A stretch of 64,000 bases of DNA. Origin: SZUA-368 sp028533045 (GTDB lineage Bacteria > Spirochaetota > Spirochaetia > DSM-2461). The translations under genes and the position numbers were made by a program. The notes beneath the pieces were generated by a model. It did not search any database. It saw nothing but the letters and a program-made list of their open reading frames with translations, and had not been told where the DNA came from. Positions 17,157-25,901 of this stretch are shown piece after piece. The first letter of the stretch is position 1. Each line of letters starts with the position of its first letter. Location of the stretch: the NCBI GenBank assembly GCA_050031985.1, contig JBNAIG010000028.1:124001-188000 (forward strand). The letters are read 5' to 3'.

Positions 17157-17841
17157 TGCGCTGCCTCCTGTAATGGCTTTTTCCGTTGAGCCGGGAAGAG
17201 AGATACATGGCCGTAAAGGATACGGCGATAGAAACGAGAACCAGCAGGGCCGCCTCTTTCTCTTTTCCCGGAATTTGCAGGAAGGAGTAGACCGAAAGGG
17301 GAATGGTCCGTGTTTCTCCCTGAATATTTCCCGCAAAGGTCATGGTGGCTCCGAATTCGCCCATGCTGCGGGCAAAGCCCAGGACCGCTCCGTTTATCAC
17401 TCCCGGCATAATAAGGGGAAGAGTGACCCGGAGGAAGACCGATTTCTTATCCGCCCCCAGGGTCCGGGCCGCCTGTTCCAGCCGGACGTCCACCATCTCC
17501 ATGGATTGGCGGATGCTCCGTACCACCAGGGGAAAGGAGACCGTCATGGAGGCAATCACCGCCGCCCCGCCGGTAAAGGCGATGCGCAAGCCGAACAGGT
17601 TAAACAGAACCGACCCGATCAAACCCTTCTTACCCAAAAGGAACAGGAGCAGGTAACCGGTCGTTACCGGCGGCATGACCAGAGGCAGACTGATTATCCC
17701 CTCCAGCACATCCTTTCCTTTCATCTTCCCGTGAATAAGAAAGTACACTGTCCCCAGAGCCAGGGGCAGATTGATCAGAGTAGCAAGAAATCCCACTTTC
17801 AAAGAGAGAAAGAGGGTTTCCAGCACATCGGTTCCGCTCAT
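17140..17841 (-). CDS. modB: Molybdate ABC transporter permease
   Basis: A 233-residue inner-membrane permease with five or six helices, of the ModB/CysT type: LFLSLKVGFLATLINLPLAL, PLVMPPVTTGYLLLFLLGK (the conserved PPV gate region), and the EAA loop QAARTLGADKKSVFLRVTLPL. GEFGATMTFAGNI is a ModB hallmark. It lies 4 bp downstream of modA and overlaps modC. Molybdate imported this way would feed molybdopterin enzymes; tungstate is also possible. Confidence 0.92.
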   Translation of the reverse strand: MSGTDVLETLFLSLKVGFLATLINLPLALGTVYFLIHGKMKGKDVLEGIISLPLVMPPVTTGYLLLFLLGKKGLIGSVLFNLFGLRIAFTGGAAVIASMTVSFPLVVRSIRQSMEMVDVRLEQAARTLGADKKSVFLRVTLPLIMPGVINGAVLGFARSMGEFGATMTFAGNIQGETRTIPLSVYSFLQIPGKEKEAALLVLVSIAVSFTAMYLSSRLNGKSHYRRQRNVPNL

Positions 17842-17845
17842 TTCT

Positions 17846-18637
17846 CTACTCTCCCGCCGGTGTGAAGCCGTACTTAAGGTAGAGTTCTTTCACTTCGGAA
17901 GATTCAAGCAGGAAGCGGTAAAACTTCTCTCCCCCCGGAGAGCTCTGCTTAAGGAGGGCCGTATAGTATTGGATGGGGGTATGGGACTCTTCGGGGAAGC
18001 GGCCGATGATGACTACCTTTTCCGATTTGGCCGCATCCGTTTCATAGACAATACCACGCTCCGCTTCTTCTCTTTCCACCACGGCCATGGCGGAGCGAAC
18101 GTCGGTTCCGGGAAGAAAACGGTTTTCCAGTTCTTCATTCCAGTTAAAGTAGCTTAGGGCTTCCACGCCGTATTTCCCCGCCGGAACATGGGCCGGGTCA
18201 CCCAAAGAGAGACGTCCTTCGAAGCTTTCCGGAAAGGGGAGGGAGCCGTCTATCTCCTCAAGGGACTCTTCGGCGCCCAGGGGGGCGATAAGGACAAGCC
18301 GGTTTTTCACCAAAGGCTGACTCTCGGAAGCGGCGTCCAGTCCGTTTACGTAGGTCATCCATTTTTGGGACGCGGAGATATAGACATCCGCCGGAGCGCC
18401 CTGTTCAATCTGTTTGGCCAGTGTACCGCTTGAGGCGGGATTGATTTTAACTTCTATTCCCGTCTCTTGAGTAAAAAGGGCGCCTATTTCCTCTACAAGG
18501 TCGGTCGTACTGGCGGCGGCGAAAAGGGTCAGGCTCCCCGATTCTCCTGCTGCTGGGGTAGCCTCATTTTTTCCTTCGCCGGTCAGGGCGAATCCGAGTA
18601 GGGTAAGCAATAGTAATAATAAAACAGTTTTCTTCAT
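17846..18637 (-). CDS. modA: Molybdate-binding periplasmic protein
   Basis: A 263-residue exported binding protein: signal peptide MKKTVLLLLLLTLLGFALTG, then SLTLFAAASTTDLVEEI (the ModA AAAS anion-binding motif), INPASSGTLAKQIEQGAPADVYIS with the second anion-binding serine, and GKYGVEAL. There is no lipobox cysteine. AAGGATG-type ribosome site directly upstream. First gene of modABC; its 5' region (18638-18814) contains an inverted repeat that may be its operator. Confidence 0.92.
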   Translation of the reverse strand: MKKTVLLLLLLTLLGFALTGEGKNEATPAAGESGSLTLFAAASTTDLVEEIGALFTQETGIEVKINPASSGTLAKQIEQGAPADVYISASQKWMTYVNGLDAASESQPLVKNRLVLIAPLGAEESLEEIDGSLPFPESFEGRLSLGDPAHVPAGKYGVEALSYFNWNEELENRFLPGTDVRSAMAVVEREEAERGIVYETDAAKSEKVVIIGRFPEESHTPIQYYTALLKQSSPGGEKFYRFLLESSEVKELYLKYGFTPAGE

Positions 18638-18756
18638 CCTTTTCTCCTCTTTCCTACTTATTTACAAGAAGTGTGCCAAAGAGAAAGAGGGCCTTTAGGA
18701 GAAAAAAGGGCTTATTTACGGTTCTATTTCGTACAGGCCGGTTAAGTTTTACTTTG

Positions 18757-18778
18757 TTTTGTACTAAAAGGTACAAAA
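18757..18778. promoter_or_regulatory. TTTTGTAC/GTACAAAA inverted repeat upstream of modA
   Basis: Perfect 8-bp arms (18757-18764 and 18771-18778) with a 6-bp spacer, and a third half-site TTTCGTAC at 18727-18734. It lies 120 bp upstream of the modA start, in the gap between exoI and modA. The symmetry suggests a dimeric repressor site, perhaps for molybdate control, but it does not match the ModE box I know from E. coli. No ModE gene is in the window. Confidence 0.4.
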
Positions 18779-18814
18779 TACGGCTGTGTTAGGTGCAAGA
18801 GGAGCGCCGGCCCC

Positions 18815-20287
18815 CTAGCTTTCCCGATAGCTTAATATCTCCCGTTCCAGAGAATCGGCGTAATCGCTTAAAGCTTTGATAATAACCTTGTCCCGGGCAT
18901 CAAGCTCTTCGGAGAGGCGGAAGTTTTCCAGCCGTTTGCGGAATTCCCCAAAATCGGAGGAGTTTTTTACCGGGGGAAAAAGGAGACGTCCCGCTGAATA
19001 GCTGCGCCACTGCTTGGCCCGGTCTTCCGGCAGGGTTTCGGGGAAGTTACGGCCTACAAAACGGCGCAGCATCTCCGGCAGGCGGGGATCGCGGAAGGGG
19101 GGCTGAAGTTTCCAGAGGTTCTCCGGCAGGGTGTTGTGGACCAGCTCGAAGCAGGCCTTGTCGTCATCCCGGAAGAAGCCCCCCGAATAAATCTGCATAT
19201 CCGGGTCTTCCTTCACCGGAGGGGCTGCGGGATCATCCTCTTCCCGGGCAAATACCTGGCGCACCTTCTGGAGAATCTCCCGGTGTTCCAACAGCTTGTG
19301 CCGGTGCAGTTCGCACTGAACCCGGTCCAGTCCCAGTCTCTCTTCCGCCTCGGCCGTGAGGGTGGAGAGAGGGGCCAGCACGGGGCATTTATTAATATGG
19401 ATACCCTTGAGGGGAATGCGGGGCGTATCGCCCAACTCTTCCCGGCGGGTGAAAATTCGGCGGCGTATCTCTTCCACGGGCAGGTCTATCAGCGGCTGAG
19501 GGTCTACTCTAAGGTCATAGAAGTAGAGGCAGTTCCGATTGGAGCTGTCCACCGTGAGGGGAGCCATGATGGTGGTGCAGCCCCTTTCGGAAGTCAGCAT
19601 ACCCGAAGTATGAAGCAGGGGAGTCATCCTATCCAGCTCAATGAGGGGCCTAAGGGCGTTTTTAGACCTTTTATCAAAGACCCACTTAAAGAGGCGGGGC
19701 TGTTTTTTCTGAATCATTTTTGCCACTTCTATGGTGGCGTACACATCGCTTAAGGCGTCGTGGGCGTTGCGGTGGCCGATTTTGTTGGCTTCGGTCAGTT
19801 TTTCCAGACGTATGGTAGGTCTTCCCGTCTCCTCGCTCACGGGCCATTCAATTCCCTCCGGCCTGAGGTCTCGGGTTACCCGCACCAGGTCAATAATATC
19901 CCAGCGGCTGTTCCCGTCGGCCCACTCCCGCAGGTAGGGATCCATGAAGTTGCGATAGTAGAGGTTGCGGATGAACTCATCGTCAAAGCGGATGCTGTTA
20001 AAACCGGTTACGGTGGTACCGGGACGGGAGAATTCCCTGTCTATGGCCCGGATGAATTCGTACTCGCTCATACCCTTTTCCAGGGTTTCCTGAGGGGTAA
20101 TGCCTGTTACCAGGCAGGCCTTGGGATCGGGTATATAGTCGGGGGTGATTTTACAGTAAAGAACTACCGGGTCTTCCACCGGCTCGAAGCTGTCATCGGT
20201 GCGGACCGCGGCAAACTGGGCTACCTTGTCCCAGGCGGGATTGGTGCCGAAAGTTTCCAGGTCGTACCATAGTATTGTCTGGGCCAT
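18815..20287 (-). CDS. sbcB: Exodeoxyribonuclease I
   Basis: A 490-residue 3'-5' single-strand DNA exonuclease of the DEDDh family. N-terminal domain: ILWYDLETFGTNP (exo I, acidic pair), GFNSIRFDDEF (exo II), and GHRNAHDALSDV (exo III with the histidine). These match E. coli ExoI closely, and ITPDYIPDPKACLVTGITPQ is an ExoI hallmark. The SH3-like and C-terminal regions follow in the expected length (475 in E. coli). ExoI is best known from gammaproteobacteria, where it acts in recombination and mismatch repair. The promoter is 5 nt before the ATG. Confidence 0.92.
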   Translation of the reverse strand: MAQTILWYDLETFGTNPAWDKVAQFAAVRTDDSFEPVEDPVVLYCKITPDYIPDPKACLVTGITPQETLEKGMSEYEFIRAIDREFSRPGTTVTGFNSIRFDDEFIRNLYYRNFMDPYLREWADGNSRWDIIDLVRVTRDLRPEGIEWPVSEETGRPTIRLEKLTEANKIGHRNAHDALSDVYATIEVAKMIQKKQPRLFKWVFDKRSKNALRPLIELDRMTPLLHTSGMLTSERGCTTIMAPLTVDSSNRNCLYFYDLRVDPQPLIDLPVEEIRRRIFTRREELGDTPRIPLKGIHINKCPVLAPLSTLTAEAEERLGLDRVQCELHRHKLLEHREILQKVRQVFAREEDDPAAPPVKEDPDMQIYSGGFFRDDDKACFELVHNTLPENLWKLQPPFRDPRLPEMLRRFVGRNFPETLPEDRAKQWRSYSAGRLLFPPVKNSSDFGEFRKRLENFRLSEELDARDKVIIKALSDYADSLEREILSYRES

Positions 20288-20292
20288 GGCCT

Positions 20293-20321
20293 ATTGTAGG
20301 TCATTCATCAGCCTTTGCCAA
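20293..20321 (-). promoter_or_regulatory. Promoter of sbcB, leaderless geometry
   Basis: On the minus strand TTGGCA (20316-20321), 17 bp, TACAAT (20293-20298), then 5 nt to the ATG at 20287. There is no Shine-Dalgarno sequence. Transcription should start at or next to the start codon. Confidence 0.65.
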
Positions 20322-20354
20322 GGAGTGAAATCCCCGGGGAAATCATCTTTTTTC

Positions 20355-20383
20355 TTGAAGGGGGAAGGTTGATGGATTATAAT
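20355..20383 (+). promoter_or_regulatory. Promoter of the GGDEF/EAL gene, leaderless geometry
   Basis: TTGAAG (20355-20360), 17 bp, perfect TATAAT (20378-20383), then 7 nt to the ATG at 20391. No Shine-Dalgarno sequence is present. It lies back to back with the sbcB promoter. Confidence 0.68.
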
Positions 20384-20390
20384 AACTAAC

Positions 20391-22268
20391 ATGGGCGGGG
20401 CCGATTTGTACGGGAAGAACAATCCCTTTAACTGGAAAAAATATCTCATGGATGTGGAGCCGATCATTAACCGGACTTATCTCATTTATGGTATTTTTGG
20501 CTTGATTAGCACCCTTGTTCAGTATTTTTATGAATACAACGATATGAAGGCTCGTTTTTTAAATTTTTTCTACGGAATAATATGCCTTTTGATTTATAGC
20601 TTTAGAAAGAGAATCCCCGTACGATTTAAAGTCCTTTTCCTCTCCACTCTCGCCTTCATAGGTATATTTATTACTCAGGTAGTCAATGGCCTGTTGGGAA
20701 CCGGTTTTATTCAGTCTGTTGCGCTGCTTCTGACGATTATCATTTTTTTTAGGACCCGTTACGCCCTTATGATGTACGCCCTCCTTCTGGCCATTCCCGG
20801 CTATCTTGCCTGTGGGGTCATTACGGGCCGCCGGATTTACAGCCTGGAAGTATTAGAAAGGATGAATAGCATTGGGCTTTGGGTGCCCTTTCTTTTGAAC
20901 CTTGCCGCTATTGGCCTCATTTGTATCATGGCCATAGACTATTTTCGTCGTGAAGTTTTCGGGCAGGTGACAAAACTTGAACGGTTTGCCCATTACGACC
21001 CTCTGTCCGGTCTTCCCAACAGAAGCTATTTTTTTGAATCCATGGAAGAACGGGAGAAGAAAAAACAGCTCGAAAAGGGGGGCGCCCTGCTCCTTATCAA
21101 TCTTAAGCAGTTTCGCATTACCAATATGCTTTTGGGCCCGGAGTTGGCCGATGAGATCCTGCGGCTGACAGGAGAAGTCATATCCGGAGGAATCCTGGGG
21201 GAACATGATTTAGCCTGCCGGCTTATGGGGGATGAATTTCTTATCTGGACAGATATAACGGACGACGTGAGTCTGGATGTTCTAAAGGAACGGATTCTTG
21301 TGAATACCCGAAAAGCGGTGAAAGCCGAGATGAGCCAGGAGGTTAACCTGAATTTTGCCGCTGCTTATTACGAGGGCGGCCGTGACCATATTCAGGCCGC
21401 CTATAGCCGGGTTGTTTTGGCTATGAATCGGGCAAAGGCCAACGGAGACGGTAAACTGGTCTTCTATTGTAAAAAGATGAAACAGGGCTTTGAACAGGAA
21501 AGCCGTCTTTATGAGGAGCTTTCCGAAGCGATCAGCGCCGGGGAAATTGAGATGTTTTACCATGAGCAGAGGTCTATGGACGGAGAAAAGGTTGTGGGAC
21601 TTGAGTCCCTGGCCCGGTGGAAGAAAAAAAGGGGAGAATATATTTCTCCCGCTGTATTTGTCCCCCTTGTAAATAAATATAATCTCATTTTGCCCTTTGG
21701 TTATTTGACCATGGAACTGGTTTTCCGCGATTTAGCCCGGCTTATGGAAATCTACGGACCCGATATTAGCGTGTCTCTGAATATTTCCCCGGTTCTCTTT
21801 CTCTCCACCGGTTTTTCCGACTACCTAAGGGAGCAGAAAGAGGCTTTCGCCGTTAAAGACGATGTGCTTGTGCTGGAGTTGACCGAGGATATTTTTGTAG
21901 AAGACCGAGAGCTTTTGGCCCGAATTTTTGCTGAATTGAAGGATGCCGGATTCCGCATCTCCCTGGATGACTTTGGCACGGGATATTCCTCTTTGTCCTA
22001 TTTGGGCAGTATTGACTTTGATGAGGTTAAGATTGATAAATCCCTTGTGGATAATATCGATAAGGACAGAAAGCAGCTGGGGGTCATTGAGGCAATTTGC
22101 CAGCTTTCGGGGCGGATGGATTTTACCATCGTTGCGGAAGGTGTAGAGAGGGAAGAGCAGATGGTCCGTCTTCGGGAAGCCGGTTGTCACCGGGTTCAGG
22201 GGTTTCTCCATTCCCGTCCCAGACCGGTGGAGAAGCTTGGCCTATTGGGGGAAGTTACCCTTAAATGA
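20391..22268 (+). CDS. Membrane GGDEF-EAL protein with degenerate cyclase motif
   Basis: A 625-residue protein with five or six N-terminal membrane helices (about 30-190), then a GGDEF domain (about 200-350) and an EAL domain (about 370-620). The cyclase signature reads MGDEF instead of GGDEF and no RxxD site precedes it, so cyclase activity is doubtful. The EAL domain keeps the first catalytic Glu (ESLARW), DDFGTGYSS, KIDKSL and AEGVE, so it may be an active phosphodiesterase, with the GGDEF part possibly a GTP sensor. ATG 20391 is 7 nt behind a TATAAT box. It overlaps fruK by 4 bp (ATGA). Confidence 0.85.
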   Translation: MGGADLYGKNNPFNWKKYLMDVEPIINRTYLIYGIFGLISTLVQYFYEYNDMKARFLNFFYGIICLLIYSFRKRIPVRFKVLFLSTLAFIGIFITQVVNGLLGTGFIQSVALLLTIIIFFRTRYALMMYALLLAIPGYLACGVITGRRIYSLEVLERMNSIGLWVPFLLNLAAIGLICIMAIDYFRREVFGQVTKLERFAHYDPLSGLPNRSYFFESMEEREKKKQLEKGGALLLINLKQFRITNMLLGPELADEILRLTGEVISGGILGEHDLACRLMGDEFLIWTDITDDVSLDVLKERILVNTRKAVKAEMSQEVNLNFAAAYYEGGRDHIQAAYSRVVLAMNRAKANGDGKLVFYCKKMKQGFEQESRLYEELSEAISAGEIEMFYHEQRSMDGEKVVGLESLARWKKKRGEYISPAVFVPLVNKYNLILPFGYLTMELVFRDLARLMEIYGPDISVSLNISPVLFLSTGFSDYLREQKEAFAVKDDVLVLELTEDIFVEDRELLARIFAELKDAGFRISLDDFGTGYSSLSYLGSIDFDEVKIDKSLVDNIDKDRKQLGVIEAICQLSGRMDFTIVAEGVEREEQMVRLREAGCHRVQGFLHSRPRPVEKLGLLGEVTLK

Positions 22269-23212
22269 TGAAAAAAATAATAACGGTTACCTTAAACCCG
22301 GCCGTGGATTTCACGGTAAACGTAAAGAATTTCACCGTGGATCGGGTGAATCGGGCTTCGGCGGGACGCCGCGATCCGGGGGGGAAAGGTATCAATGTGG
22401 CCACCGCTCTTGCCGAAGGGGGATTCAAGCCTTGGGTGACCGGCTTTCTGGGCAAAGAGAACAGCGCCCTGTTCGGGACGCACTTCTCACGTTACTCCAT
22501 GGAAGACCGGTTTCTCCTTGTAGACGGAGCTACCAGGGAAGGCATTAAGCTTATTGATCCCGAAAAATCTCACATTACCGATATCAATTTCCCCGGTTTT
22601 GACGTTTCTCCGGGATTACTGCAGCAATTCCTCGTCCGTTTCACCCAATCGGTGAAGGATGCCGATTATCTTGTCCTGTCCGGTAGTCTGCCCCGGGGTG
22701 TTCCGGTGGACATCTATGGCACTTTGTCCGCCATTGGCAGGGAGGCAGGAGCTTTTGTAGCCGTTGATACGAGCGGGGAAGCCCTAAGATCTCTCATTAA
22801 CCGGGGCGGTGCCGATTTGATTAAGCCCAATCTTGATGAACTGATTGAAATTGATAAGACTCTAAGAGAGTCGGAGAATCCCCTGGAAGAGGTGGGAGCC
22901 TTTTATGACAGGCTTAAAGAGAAAATCCCTTATCTGGCCCTCTCCCTGGGCGAACAAGGGAGTCGGCTTTATTCTCCGGAAGGCTTTCTGAGCGCCTCTG
23001 CCCCTACGGTAGATCTAAAGAGTACCGTGGGAGCGGGGGATACCTATCTGGCCGGATTAATAGCCGGGCTGGCTCATAGTTTATCTCTAAAAGAGTGTCT
23101 TGTGAATGCCGCCTCCTGGGCCGCCTCCACCCTGACTCAGATCGGCCCCGGCCTGAATGGGGACACCCCTCCGGAGCTATACCGCAGCAGGGTTCGGATT
23201 AGGCCTTTTTAA
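22265..23212 (+). CDS. fruK: 1-phosphofructokinase-type PfkB sugar kinase
   Basis: A 315-residue PfkB-family kinase. It starts ITVTLNPAVDFTV, the form typical of FruK and tagatose-6-phosphate kinase (LacC), with DPGGKGINVATALAEGG (sugar-binding GGKG), LSGSLPRGVP, IKPNLDEL and the catalytic STVGAGDTYLAG with Asp259. FruK phosphorylates fructose 1-phosphate to fructose 1,6-bisphosphate. No fructose PTS gene is adjacent, so the substrate is inferred. It overlaps the preceding GGDEF-EAL gene by 4 bp; either of two consecutive ATG codons could be the start. Confidence 0.82.
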   Translation: MMKKIITVTLNPAVDFTVNVKNFTVDRVNRASAGRRDPGGKGINVATALAEGGFKPWVTGFLGKENSALFGTHFSRYSMEDRFLLVDGATREGIKLIDPEKSHITDINFPGFDVSPGLLQQFLVRFTQSVKDADYLVLSGSLPRGVPVDIYGTLSAIGREAGAFVAVDTSGEALRSLINRGGADLIKPNLDELIEIDKTLRESENPLEEVGAFYDRLKEKIPYLALSLGEQGSRLYSPEGFLSASAPTVDLKSTVGAGDTYLAGLIAGLAHSLSLKECLVNAASWAASTLTQIGPGLNGDTPPELYRSRVRIRPF

Positions 23213-23288
23213 AATCAGGCCGCCAAAGATCATTATAATCAAAGATTCACCCTTCCCCTGCTGGACCTTCAAAGCAAAGAGGCCTAAT

Positions 23289-24680
23289 ATGGGCGTCATG
23301 ACAGAACGAATCGGCACCCTAAACCCCATTCGGGTGATAAAAGATGACAGAGACTTTTTCAAACCCCTTCTGGCCCTGGCCGTACCCATAGCCTTGCAAA
23401 ATCTTGTTTATACGGCCCTGAATATGCTGGATACCTTTATGATAGGCCAGCTGGGGGAAGCGGCCATTGGGGCGGTGGCTCTGTCCAATCAGATCTACTT
23501 CCTCCAGATGATTACCCTCTTTGGAATTTCCAGTGGTTCCTCCGTTTTTACCGCCCAGTTCTGGGGTAAGAAAGATGAGGCGGGACTTCAGAAAACCACT
23601 GGTTTAGCCCTGCTTCTGGGGTTGATCTCTGCGGGAGTGTTTACCGCATTAACCCAGCTCTTCCCCCGGGAAATACTGGGGCTTTTTTCTCGCGACGAAA
23701 CTGTTATTGCCCTGGTCGTGCCCTATTTGCGCATTACATCGGCGGGATACATGTTTACCGCCGTTTCTATCATTCTTTCCGGGGTCCTCCGCTCTACGGG
23801 CGTGGTTAAGATGCCCCTTTATATTAGCGTCGGGGCGATTAGTCTGAACGCTCTTTTTAACTATCTTCTTATTTTTGGGAAAATGGGATTCCCCCGCCTG
23901 GGAGCTACCGGAGCGGCCCTGGCAACCACTCTGGCCCGGGTTTTGGAGATGGTTGTCCTTCTTATTCTTCTTTACGGCAGGAAGTATCCCGGTGCTTTCC
24001 ATCCCCGTAAGATGGGCCCCTTTACCAAAAAATACCTGGGCCGTTATTTTCACCGGCTCTACCCGGTTCTCCTTAATGAAATAGGCTGGGCCGGGGGCAT
24101 GACCCTGTACACCCTGGTCTACGCCCGCATGGGTACCGATATTCTGGCGGGATTCAATATAACCAATACGATTGTCCAGTTTGCCTTTGTCTTCTTTATC
24201 GGAACGGGAAATGCCAGCGCCGTGATTCTGGGAAATATGATAGGCCGGGACGCCCCCCGGGAAGACTTGCAGCGTTGCAGCCGTAAGATACTCTACATTT
24301 CTCCCCTTCTGGGATTCTTTTTTGTGATACTTATCGTTATTCTTGCTCCTTACGTGCCCCTTCTTTTTAAAATCACACCGGAGGTCCGCCGGCTAGTAAC
24401 CCATTTTATGTACATTGTCTGCCCGGTTATTCTTATTAAGGTATCCAATATTCATATAATTGTGGGAATCCTGCGAAGCGGGGGAGATACCCATATGTGC
24501 GCTGCCCTGGAACTCATTCCTCTCTGGCTTATCGCCATTCCCGTTATGGCCTATACGGGACTGGTTCTTGGATGGAATCCCTTGTTGGTCTATTTGCTTT
24601 CCATGAGTGAAGAGTTCTTTAAATACTTTTTGGGATTGGCCCGGGTACTTTCGGGGAAATGGATACATAATGTGACTTAA
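23289..24680 (+). CDS. MATE-family efflux transporter
   Basis: A 463-residue membrane protein with twelve predicted helices in two six-helix bundles, of the MatE (NorM/DinF-like) superfamily: LLALAVPIALQNLVYTALNMLDTFMIG at the N-terminus, FGISSGSSVFTAQFWG, and the repeat half LNEIGWAGGMTLYTLVYARMG with FFIGTGNASAVILGNMIG. These proteins export cationic drugs or metabolites by Na+ or H+ antiport; the cargo is unknown. I chose ATG 23289, preceded by GAGG at 6 nt, and reject a longer upstream frame that enters fruK. Confidence 0.88.
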   Translation: MGVMTERIGTLNPIRVIKDDRDFFKPLLALAVPIALQNLVYTALNMLDTFMIGQLGEAAIGAVALSNQIYFLQMITLFGISSGSSVFTAQFWGKKDEAGLQKTTGLALLLGLISAGVFTALTQLFPREILGLFSRDETVIALVVPYLRITSAGYMFTAVSIILSGVLRSTGVVKMPLYISVGAISLNALFNYLLIFGKMGFPRLGATGAALATTLARVLEMVVLLILLYGRKYPGAFHPRKMGPFTKKYLGRYFHRLYPVLLNEIGWAGGMTLYTLVYARMGTDILAGFNITNTIVQFAFVFFIGTGNASAVILGNMIGRDAPREDLQRCSRKILYISPLLGFFFVILIVILAPYVPLLFKITPEVRRLVTHFMYIVCPVILIKVSNIHIIVGILRSGGDTHMCAALELIPLWLIAIPVMAYTGLVLGWNPLLVYLLSMSEEFFKYFLGLARVLSGKWIHNVT

Positions 24681-24761
24681 TTGTGTATATTTTTTTGTTA
24701 TTTGGGTGAAAAAGGGAAAAAAGGACTTTTATTTTTTTCCACATGGCTTACTATTAAATAT

Positions 24762-25883
24762 ATGGATTGGGACGAGATTGCTCGGAATCCGCGAACCGTT
24801 GAGAATTACAACCTCTTGAAGGAGGTGGGAATTCTTGATTATGTGGACCAGCAGAAAGACGAAATCAAGGATAACAACAATCTCCTGGACGAAGCGTACG
24901 AACTTTTTCAGAAAGAAACGGTCGATGAAATTGTGGAGTATATTCTTTGGCGTCTGGCCGATAAGTTTATCCCTTCCAGCGTCTATATCATCCTGAATGA
25001 GGGCATCATGGTAGATAAAATCAAAACCATAGCCTATCAAAGTATGCAGTCGGTGGAAAAAAATCTGGATATTAGTTCCCTTCAGCCCTTTGAGGAATTC
25101 TTTAAAACGTACACCGGCACCACCAGCTACCTCATACTAAAAAGCGAGATGGATGAGGAGACTCTCAAACCTCTGGAAAACTGTTACCCCGAGATCATTG
25201 TTCCCATTCAGGGATTTTCCGGGCTCTATGGGATCATGCTTTTTGGCGAAAAAATCCTGGGGGAGGAGTACAGCCCCAAGGAGATAACCTATCTAAACAG
25301 GCTTATGAGATTTACCTCCATCAGCATTCAGAACAGCATTCATTATGACCATTCTGTCAAGGATTCTAAAACAGGGCTTTACAATCATAACTTCTTTATG
25401 AGTCGGCTGAATGAAGAAATTGCCCGGAGCAAGCGTAACCATTCGGTTTTCTCCGTTATGGTTATGGATATAGACAAGTTCAAGCATTTCAACGATACCT
25501 ATGGTCACTTGGCCGGGGACGAGGTTATTCTGAATATTGCCGATACCTTGAATATGACTTTGCGGGAAGGGGATATTCTGTCCCGATTCGGAGGAGAGGA
25601 ATTTACCGTTCTTCTTCCCGATACCACACCGGAACAGTCCTGGAAGGCCGCCGAACGGCTCAGAACCGCTGTAGAAGCCATGGATACCTATTACGGAGAA
25701 CACCATTTGAAGGTTACCATCAGTATTGGCCTAGCTTCCATTCATCCCTACAGTCTGGGAACGGCAGAAGAGCTTATGACCCGTGCCGATGATGCCCTCT
25801 ACCGCTCCAAGGAAAACGGACGTAACCGTTCTACCCACTATCGTTCGGGACTTCTGAATCAGGCTCTTGATAGGGAAGAGTAG
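24762..25883 (+). CDS. Diguanylate cyclase with N-terminal GAF-like domain
   Basis: A 373-residue soluble protein. An N-terminal coiled segment (DQQKDEIKDNNNLLDEAYELF) leads into a region with GAF-like layout (about 50-190: DEIVEYILWRLADKFIPSSVYIIL, LMRFTSISIQNS). A GGDEF domain (about 205-365) follows with RFGGEEFTVLLP and an RxxD inhibitory site (REGD) five residues before, so it should make cyclic-di-GMP under product inhibition. ATG 24762 was chosen because the upstream frame (from a TTG at 24681) has no ribosome site; TACTAT lies 7 nt before the ATG, but a good -35 box is not evident. The hrpB promoter lies in its final codons. Confidence 0.85.
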   Translation: MDWDEIARNPRTVENYNLLKEVGILDYVDQQKDEIKDNNNLLDEAYELFQKETVDEIVEYILWRLADKFIPSSVYIILNEGIMVDKIKTIAYQSMQSVEKNLDISSLQPFEEFFKTYTGTTSYLILKSEMDEETLKPLENCYPEIIVPIQGFSGLYGIMLFGEKILGEEYSPKEITYLNRLMRFTSISIQNSIHYDHSVKDSKTGLYNHNFFMSRLNEEIARSKRNHSVFSVMVMDIDKFKHFNDTYGHLAGDEVILNIADTLNMTLREGDILSRFGGEEFTVLLPDTTPEQSWKAAERLRTAVEAMDTYYGEHHLKVTISIGLASIHPYSLGTAEELMTRADDALYRSKENGRNRSTHYRSGLLNQALDREE

Positions 25884-25895
25884 AAATTCTATTAT
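25867..25895 (+). promoter_or_regulatory. Promoter of hrpB, leaderless geometry
   Basis: TTGATA (25867-25872), 17 bp, TATTAT (25890-25895), then 6 nt to the ATG of hrpB at 25902. The -35 box is in the last codons of the diguanylate cyclase gene. No Shine-Dalgarno sequence precedes the start. Confidence 0.65.
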
Positions 25896-25901
25896 CACTT
25901 C

